This document shows positions 31,443-38,051 of a stretch of DNA of 38,051 bases, piece after piece. Each line of letters begins with the position of its first letter. Within the stretch, counting starts at the first letter, position 1. The translations under genes were made by a program, and so were the position numbers. The notes below the pieces were generated by a model. That model was not told the origin of the DNA and did not search any database. It worked only from the letters and a program-made list of their open reading frames with translations. The DNA is from Ectocarpus siliculosus. Its lineage: Eukaryota > Sar > Phaeophyceae > Ectocarpales > Ectocarpaceae. The DNA lies in assembly GCA_000310025.1 (NCBI GenBank), contig FN649736.1:4002125-4040175 (forward strand), in the 5' to 3' direction.

Positions 31443-34400
31443 ATGTAGGAGCTGTAGGGTGATCGCCGTCTTCCGATGAGGTCAAATGTTAATGTTGTCT
31501 CAATCGGAGACGGAAACCAACAGAGGATCAACCCTGCCATGAGCGCAAATGTTTTGGCTGGCAGGCTCATGATGTTGGCATTGAGCAGCAACTGCTGTAG
31601 GCGGTAGGTACAGCAGTCCCATTGCTCTCTGCTGTAAACAGGGGCATCATTGATGGGGTTGTTTTTCACGCAAGTATCCTGCGACCCACACAGATACCGG
31701 CGGCACATGGTATTGCATGGTTGCACGTTGGCACACCCCACCGCTGCTGGGCGGTAAATCACTGCGATGTGCGTGGGTGGTCGGCGGAAAGAGAAATATG
31801 CCGGTGTGATGCAACTTGCACTGACATTATTCCTCGTTTCATTCCCAACAGCAGTCGGTATTCGGGAGTGTGTCGGAAGAGCGCACCGTCTCTGCAGTAA
31901 CTGCTGCTGCTGCGGTGGGCTGTTTGTTTTTTTTATTTTTCTTAATATGACACAACGAATCCATCTCTATCATGAGAAAAGAGTTTGTAAATGTTGTTAT
32001 TTAATAGTTGAACTCACGTGCTTTTTTTTTTTTTTCTTAGTATGACACAACGAATCCATCTTTATCATAGAAAAGAGTCTGAGACAGATTAGCAATGAAT
32101 TCATAGCGTCAGAAAGTACCTGTATGTTTTGCTTTTTGGTGCTTCGTTTTGGGGGGGTGGCACCGTGACCCTATGCTGGCTTCCGGAGCCCAGACGGGGG
32201 TTGACGCAACCACCCGTCTGGGTCTAGACAGGGATGGGCCTCTGGCATGCCCCCGGCCGTGTATCTTGTGTCACCATCATACACAACACGTAGAGAGGGC
32301 GTTGGATCGATGCTTTGGGCCCTGAGGATCGGCGAAACCGCTGTTCGTTCGTTGGGACAACAGTTTTGCGGGTACTCGGCGGATCCCCGCCAAGGTTAAG
32401 GTATACGTTGGCCCGAGCTTTGCGCAGCGGCGGGGGAAAGCAAAACACTGGCCGAGTGCCCTCGGTTTCCACCCTTGTGTTGATTTCTGTTGGCACCAAG
32501 CAGAAATCAAGCCTATGCCGCTCCTTGTTTCGTGCATGAGGTCGGGAACAAACATGGGCGGAGACCCAGCAGCAGCCGAAGAGGAGGCCTTGGTGTGGAG
32601 TGTCGGACAGTAGTCAACCTCGGCAGCTGCCAGCACTGCTGGTGTCCCCTTGGTACCTATCCGACGCATGCTGGGGTGAAGAATGGTCACTAGTGTTGGC
32701 AAGCGTTTTTCACATCTCATAATTTACACATGTAAATCGTTCGTGGCCTTCTCTCACTGCTGTGACTGCTGTGACAGAACGAGCATCATGCTCGACGGAC
32801 CTTGGGAAGATTGCTCCTTTTTCTGGTGGGGATTGTCATTTATTTCAAGGGAAGGAAGTGAAACGTTTTCTGTGGTGGCAACCTCAACCAGAACCCATTA
32901 AAAGTTATGAGACTGAAAACGAGAAGACTCCGCAGTGTCAAATTGCGGGCAACCGTCCGTCACAGCACCGACCGTTCTACTGCTGTTGTAGTTCTGGCCC
33001 TCATCTCTCGAGCCTATGCTACTGGACGTGACATTCGCTTCAACCACAAGCAATTACGCCTGGGTGCGCGTCCGCCAACCAACTACCTCATAGCGTCACA
33101 CTGGTAAGAAGTCTGTAGTGCGCGTGTTGACCGTTCTCTGCTCGGCGCTGTTCTTCACATGCCCTCGTGTGTCCGTTGTTCGCGCCTCCACCCCCCGCGC
33201 CACCGCTTTTTTGTTTGTGTTTGGTCGTTAGCGGGAACATGAGATTGGCGGTGCAACTCCCGCCTTCCGAAGAGCTCAACGAGTGGCTAGCTGTGAACAG
33301 TGAGTTGAACCGTGTGCTTCTTGTAGAGTTGACAGACTCGAAGAGCTCAACGAGTGGCTAGCTGTGAACCGTGGGTTGAACCGTGTGTTTCTAGTAAATA
33401 GAGTTGCTCGACTCGAAGAGCTCAACAAGTGGCTAGGTGTCAACAGTGAGTGGAAACCGCATGTTTCTTATAATACTGTAGAGCTGCCAGACTCGAAGAG
33501 CTCAACGAGTGGCTAGCAGTGAACAGTGAGCTTGCACCGTGTTTTTCTAGTAGAGTTGACGAGTTGACAGACTCTCGTGGCTGCAACTTTTTTTCATGTC
33601 GAAGTGGACCCAAAGGAGCATTACTGCTGTAGGCGGTTTTCAGCTTCTCGCTGTTTGTCTTTTTTTTCTGCGGATCTACCCCGAGACACACAGATCTTCA
33701 TGCAAGCAGCGTTCGCACCTGCTGTTTTTCGAATTGCAAGAGACTATGCGCTATTTTCTGCCGATACCTTGGTCGTGGCGGGGCTTATCCTTGGCAAGAC
33801 CGATGTAATGCGGTACCCTTTGAGCTTGCTGTCGTTGCCTGCCGGCATTGTTTCGTAGTGACTCAGGGCGGTGTTGGTAGGCATTACGCTGTTGTTGATC
33901 TCTTCGCTGTGTTTTGGCTGCTGCTATGGCTGTTGTCCGCAGATCTTGCTCCAGCTCTTATGTAGTGCGCAGCAGGCAACATGGTTGCTTTTCCCTCTCC
34001 CCTCCCGCCGCCCACCGTCCTCTCAAGTGGCCAATGGTCTAACCGCTACGGCATGCAAAACATGAACCCCCCCCCCCCCGCGCCCACTGCTCTCACCACC
34101 CCGCCCGCGAACGCAGCTGTTGACTTCTTCAACGAAGTGTCTTTGCTGTACGGCATCGTGGCGGACGGTGCGGCGCAGTACGACAGGCCCGGGGAGGGCT
34201 TCCCCCCCGGGTTCGAGTACCTGTGGGTGCCCGAGGGCGCCAAGGGGAAGGGACGCAAGCCGTGAGTGTCGTGCTTTGTTGTTTTTGCCTTTGTTGTGGT
34301 GGTTGGCGTTCTCTCATGTGTCGATGCTGCTGCTGCTGCTGCTTTGGAGGGTTCCGAGACTCAGACGGGGGGGTGACGTTCGACGTTCTTTTTTTTTATA

Positions 34401-35468
34401 GAGAGATGGTCCTCCTTAGCAGACCAGGATTGGGGATCAGTACAACTCACGGGGTCAGCAGAACCTCGACAATTTTGTTTTTTCAGACAGGAACAACTGC
34501 TTCCTTTTTCTGGCACCACAGCTGCCTATTTAGCAATGGTTGATGGGCCTCTGGCGGCAGCGCCCTGTTGGATTGCTCGCGTACAGGGTCAGCAGGGGAA
34601 AGCAAAACACGTGACACCGCTTCATAGGTAGCAGCACAAGGTCGTGGGCGAGAGGTCCAAAGCTTGGCCAACACGCCTGAAAATTTCCTGTAGAGCGCTC
34701 CACGGAGCATTTGTGTGGTGCTACGGTATTGCCTTCGGGTTTATCTGCATAGCCAGCCCCTTCGAACATAGCTCAGGGATTGTCGAAATCATTGCTTTAC
34801 TACAGACAACGCGACGTGAAATGTAGGGGTTGCAAGACCTCTGTACGTTCTTCTTCCCGCTGTAGACGTAGTACCTGTGGATTTTGTTCTCTTTTACGTG
34901 AACACTGCTCAACGCTAATTGACGATTGCTCAACGCTAGTTGACGATGTACCGCGCACAATAAGCTAGTGGGTGGCAGCAGGTATCAAACCCTGGCACCG
35001 CACGGTATATTGCTTGAAAACGCGCCCATACGGAACACACGAAGGATTGGGCGAAACGGCTGACCGCTGACCCTACGTTACGTTTCGTGAGCGTAACGCC
35101 ATCCCAAGAGGAATCTTGCGAAGCATATTGCAACGGACCAACCGCCGCCGTGTCAGCAATCCCGCCGCCCCATGTACCCATGCGGACCGCCTTCGCGATG
35201 ATACTAGTATTTACTCTATGAAATAGAATGAGAGGGGGGCTCCGAACCCGAACCCCCACCCCTACCCCTGCTAAAAGCAAGCTTAATATCCCCCCCCGCC
35301 AAGGCTACCGACCTATGCTCAGTCCTACCTGTACCGTCGTCCACTTTGTCTTCGTTCTGTTTCTCGCCAGGGCCCCGCAGAAATGCTCCGCCCCGCAGTA
35401 CGTGGACCACGTGATGACGTGGGTGGAGGACCAGATCAACAAGGAGGATATCTTCCCAACTACTCCCG

Positions 35469-35510
<42 letters not shown>

Positions 35511-37391
35511 CTTACATACCACGCCACGTTGTCATTGGAAACCTTTGCTGCAGTGCAGTACGCCGACACGTCGAGCCCCCCGTCTGATGTCTGATGAGGG
35601 AAGGAACGACCCTTGTTTCGGGAAGGTCATACCTCTGCGCAAGCGTATGTCGTGTACCTAGACGAATGGATCCGACGCTTGAAACCTTGTTTGGAAAGTA
35701 TCCGTTAAATTTTATTCTCCTTTCAACCAGAGACAACCGAAGAACCTGGGTTGTACAACCTGGATTTTCCGCTTGCCGAAGCGCTGAAATTTGCCTCCTC
35801 TTTTCCGCTAGTGAGATACTTTCCCCGCAGGCTCTGGAACGACAGTTGTGTTGTCTTTGCGTACGACAGAGTGCGTGTAGAGAGTGAAAGATCCCCGTGG
35901 TGTCGCTGCTCACCAGCCGGTCGAGTCGACAAGGACCAGCTCGTGTTTTAGGGTATTTGCTATGATATGGATACGTTTCGGTTTCGATGTTCATGAATGT
36001 CCCTCAAGCCCCTTGCCGTTCATCACATTCTCGTGCACGTAGAGCAACATGTGTTTTTTCGTCTGTCGATTGTCGTGGACCCACAGCATTGAACAATCAA
36101 TTTCTTGGTGACCATTTCGGGGCTTTCCTTTTTGTTGTTGCTGTTTGCTGTTCCGCGATGGTTGTTTTTTGTCCTGGGGATCATTAGACGCGACTTACCC
36201 GAAAGACTTCAAGAAGACGGCGATGACGATCTTCAAGCGCCTGTTCCGAGTGTTCGCCATTATCTACTGCAGCCATTTCGACAACATCGAGCAGCTTGGG
36301 GCGGCGGCGCATCTCAACACTTCCTTCAAGGTAGGGGGCGACGTGACGTCACTCAACATGCCTCCGTGTACAGGGCAGGGGGGCCCGTTGTGTGTTAGTT
36401 TACTGTTAGCATCGACCCCACTTACCGGCTCGCCCATGATAGTTGGTCTAACGTGTAGCGGGACGAAACTGTTCGAGTGTGTGCGGGTCCAGCACTTTGC
36501 ACCAAATGGCGCAAACCCAAATGCCTTATGGCAGATGTTTTCCCGCTGTCACCTGGCCACTGCGAGGAACACTTGTCATATCAACCATGAACCAAAGGGA
36601 CGAAATGTGTCGTGAGAAGAGAGGACCTCTACTTTTGATGGACGTGGCATAGTAGCGACATCAGTAACGACTGTTAAGTAACGACGGGAATGCTCAAGTT
36701 TAGTTTGTCCCATATAGTGCTTGTATTAGCACCTCTTGCCCCGGTGGGCAGGCATATATGCGTGATGCAGCTTGGAATTTTGGAATGGGCTGTGATTGAT
36801 CCCTCTGATACGACTCTCAACCCGTCCGTTTCTTATCACCAAGAGCCGCTAAAAAAAATGCTCTGCCGCACACATTGCGCCATCCTTTCCTGTGTTTGGC
36901 TCCCGTCAAGTCAAGTCAAGTCATTTCGTTTCCCACTTGTCCCCTCCCCGAGTTGATGGCAGAAGTAGAAATCCGACTCTGCACATTGCAGCGTTCGGTC
37001 GATGAAGACAGATCGAAAGTGATGCCCGAGCCTGTCAATGCTCTCCAGCGAAGGCCGTTTGGGTGGTGCGCGTGCGCGCCAAGCGTTCGAGTGCGTGGTG
37101 AGATATACTCAGTATGCCGTAGCATTTCTCTTTTCTTCGTCTCTCATTCGGTTTGCCGTTGCTCTCTCTCTCTCTTTCTCTCTCTTTCTCGCTCTCGCTC
37201 TCGCTCTCTGTCTCTCTCTCTCGCTCTCGCTCTCGTCCTCAAATCTATACCTCCTCACCCTCCAACCGAAACAGCACTTCATTTTCTTCGCGCTAGAGTT
37301 TGACCTTCTGGCGAGGAAAGAAATGGACCCGTTGGAGGCGCTGGTTACCCCGCTCGTGGAGGAATTCAGCCGCGGGACAATGTCCACATGA
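30681..37391 (+). CDS. MOB1: Mob1-like kinase co-activator lacking most zinc ligands
   Basis: Mob1 proteins bind and activate NDR/LATS-type kinases in Hippo and mitotic-exit signalling. Six exons: 30681-30799, 33232-33299, 34117-34261, 35371-35468, 36188-36330, 37275-37391. All are GT-AG, phases agree, and the product is 229 aa (Mob1 is about 216). The whole family core is present in order: FKPVKGHQGGSKREELHQF near the start, NEWLAVNTVDFFNEVSLLYG (56-75), KCSAPQYVDHVMTWVEDQI in exon 4, TIFKRLFRVFAIIYCSHFDN (157-176), AHLNTSFKHFIFFALEFDLL (181-204). The four zinc ligands of human MOB1A (C79, C84, H161, H166) align with Ala81, Arg86, Ile168 and His173, so only one remains. There is an unusual Cys at 171. 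The intact frame and core argue against a pseudogene; a diverged paralogue is more likely. The ATG is supported by the conserved MFSRFSFG/FKP N-terminus. Confidence 0.94.
31409..31762 (-). other. Candidate antisense Cys-rich coding exon in Mob1 intron 1
   Basis: An open minus-strand frame whose later part looks like real protein: spaced Cys (GCANVQPCNTMCRRYLCGSQ, DTCVKNN, QWDCCTYRL), then a hydrophobic segment (KTFALMAGLILCWF), then FDLIGRRRSPYSSYM, poly-Gln and a stop. AG acceptors (cgcag, cagcag) lie just upstream, so it could be a last exon. I recognise no family and found no partner exon. It could be a relic or a nested gene on the opposite strand. Confidence 0.25.
31937..31986. mobile_element. 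Solo end of the TIR element family (copy 1 of a pair) in Mob1 intron 1
   Basis: tttcttaatatgacacaacg, then aatccatctctatcatgag, matches the TIR at 17676. It breaks off after about 50 bp, and a second copy in the same orientation begins at 32032. Confidence 0.65.
32032..32160. mobile_element. Partial TIR element (copy 2 of a pair) in Mob1 intron 1
   Basis: This copy is similar to 17676 to about 17815, from ttcttagtatgacacaacga through gagtctgagacagatt and agcaatgaattcatagcgtc to ggtgcttcgtttt. It includes the TIR and about 75 bp of the interior. I found no right-hand end in the following kilobase, so it is truncated. Confidence 0.65.
33269..33577 (+). repeat. Four-copy tandem duplication of the Mob1 exon 2 end and its 5' splice site
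   Basis: Units begin gaagagctcaacgagtggct at 33269, 33340, 33415 and 33495 (71, 75, 80 and about 83 bp). The first unit contains the last 31 coding bases of Mob1 exon 2 and the donor in aacagtgag. The donor motif recurs in units 3 and 4 (aacagtgag) and is changed in unit 2 (aaccgtggg). Each unit also carries tag triplets after a pyrimidine-rich run (cttcttgtag, tttctag), so potential acceptors are repeated too. Confidence 0.9.
34906..34947. repeat. 21-bp direct repeat, two copies
   Basis: tgctcaacgctaattgacga, plus t, occurs twice in tandem with one difference, in Mob1 intron 3. Confidence 0.85.
35472..35506. repeat. (GA)n starting at the Mob1 exon 4 donor
   Basis: A pure GA run begins two bases after the GT of the donor (GTAAGAGAGA), so the microsatellite forms the downstream part of the 5' splice site. 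Confidence 0.9.
37161..37236. repeat. (CT)n-rich tract in Mob1 intron 5
   Basis: About 75 bp of CT/CTCG/TTTC repeats end about 40 bp before the acceptor of the last Mob1 exon. It could act as an extended polypyrimidine tract. Confidence 0.85.
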
Positions 37392-38051
37392 CCGGAGAGG
37401 GGGGGCGCTGTTTGCAGGAGGGAGAGGGGGAGGGGTAACGTAACGCCCTTTGAAAATCGGAGACGAGGGGTGATTTCGTGCCCGCCTTTCGTCTTTTGAG
37501 ACCATTGAAGACAGCACGCACTTCAGTCTGTTCTTGGTTCTTTTCAGTATCATTTGTTCGGGGGTGCTTGTCGTACGGGGGGGGGGGGGGGCGAACCCTC
37601 CCCCCCAAAAATTTCTTCCGCTTCCATGAAGGATTCTCTTTGTCTTGGATGGGAAACCCAAAGCGTGATGCATGTGCGTGCGCGCGTGCCGCTACTGGAC
37701 GTAACGTGAGAATTGGGGGGGCAAAAAGTGGACGTGGCAAGGGTGGGGGTGGGCCACTCTTTTTGGGTGGACGGGGGGGGCGGTGACCGGAACTTTTGAA
37801 GTGAGAATTTACGGGCGAACGCTCGAGAAAAAGCCCCCCACAACACGGCTCGGGAAAATCTCACCCTTGGAATGGAAAAAAAAATAAGGAGGGGACCCCC
37901 GGAGGCACCCGGGAAGGGGGGGGGGGGGGAAAAAAAAAAAAAGGAAAAACCCCAATCCTTTGGAAAAAGCCACCCCAAACAAGGCGGCCAAGTGGGCCCT
38001 GGGTTTTTTAAAAATTTTTGTTGAAAATTTTGAAACCCCCATCTTTTCCCG
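37392..38051. other. Mob1 3' flank decaying into low-quality sequence at a probable contig end
   Basis: The first part is ordinary 3' flank and contains a solo MITE-like end at 37441-37471 (reverse complement cacccctcgtctccgatttt, then caaag). From about 37570, and strongly from 37820, bases merge into homopolymers (runs of G, A, T and C), as in the artefact at 17227-17469. This suggests unreliable read-end sequence. No gene is seen. Confidence 0.6.

Noticed and set aside
32277-32720. Minus-strand open frame of 147 codons in Mob1 intron 1
   Set aside because: Long for chance, but no motif, family or splice structure is recognisable. It might be mobile-element remnant, but I cannot support a call.
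33269-33577. CRISPR-like array
   Set aside because: Repeats are contiguous and of 71-83 bp with diverging ends and no unique spacers, in a eukaryotic intron derived from the adjacent exon; it is a tandem duplication.

Overview
The window is nuclear DNA of a eukaryote with multi-exon genes, most likely a brown alga or a close stramenopile relative (Ectocarpus-like). The evidence is intron-rich genes with GT-AG introns of up to 2.7 kb, long non-coding flanks, abundant CAG/CTG runs and poly-Gln/Ser/Gly tracts, and neighbouring genes on alternating strands (-, +, -, +). The species is inferred and not proven. There are no prokaryotic operons, rRNA or recognisable tRNA genes.

Layout. (1) 57-5426, minus: 5' part of a secreted-protein gene. 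Five exons, all in phase 0, encode a signal peptide followed by a VHL-beta-like fold; the gene runs off the left edge. (2) 6009-14325, plus: a complete seven-exon ELO fatty-acid elongase of 333 aa, ELOVL6-like (HWYHH). Its start codon lies 582 bp from that of gene 1, so the two share a divergent promoter region. (3) 14326-23783: about 9.5 kb without a convincing gene, between two convergent genes. It holds inverted-repeat elements, a 100-N assembly gap, and a degraded duplicate of the sequence beyond the gap. (4) 23784-28759, minus: a four-exon gene for a 908-aa RNA-binding protein with three KH domains in the Nova/PCBP layout (KH1-KH2-long low-complexity linker-KH3). (5) 30681-37391, plus: a complete six-exon Mob1-like gene of 229 aa. 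Three of the four residues that bind zinc in canonical Mob1 are replaced. (6) 37392-38051: 3' flank that decays into low-quality sequence, probably a contig end.

The four genes have unrelated functions (secreted or ER protein, ER lipid synthesis, RNA regulation, Hippo/MEN-type kinase co-activator) and show no sign of forming a pathway.

The most interesting points are: the zinc-ligand-poor Mob1; a four-copy tandem duplication that copies the end of Mob1 exon 2 together with its 5' splice site; a KH2 domain whose GxxG loop reads GHDG; a dispersed terminal-inverted-repeat (TIR) family with at least four locations; a MITE-like family; a possible antisense Cys-rich exon in Mob1 intron 1; and an assembly duplication in which 243 bases before the gap are a poor-quality copy of the 243 bases after it.
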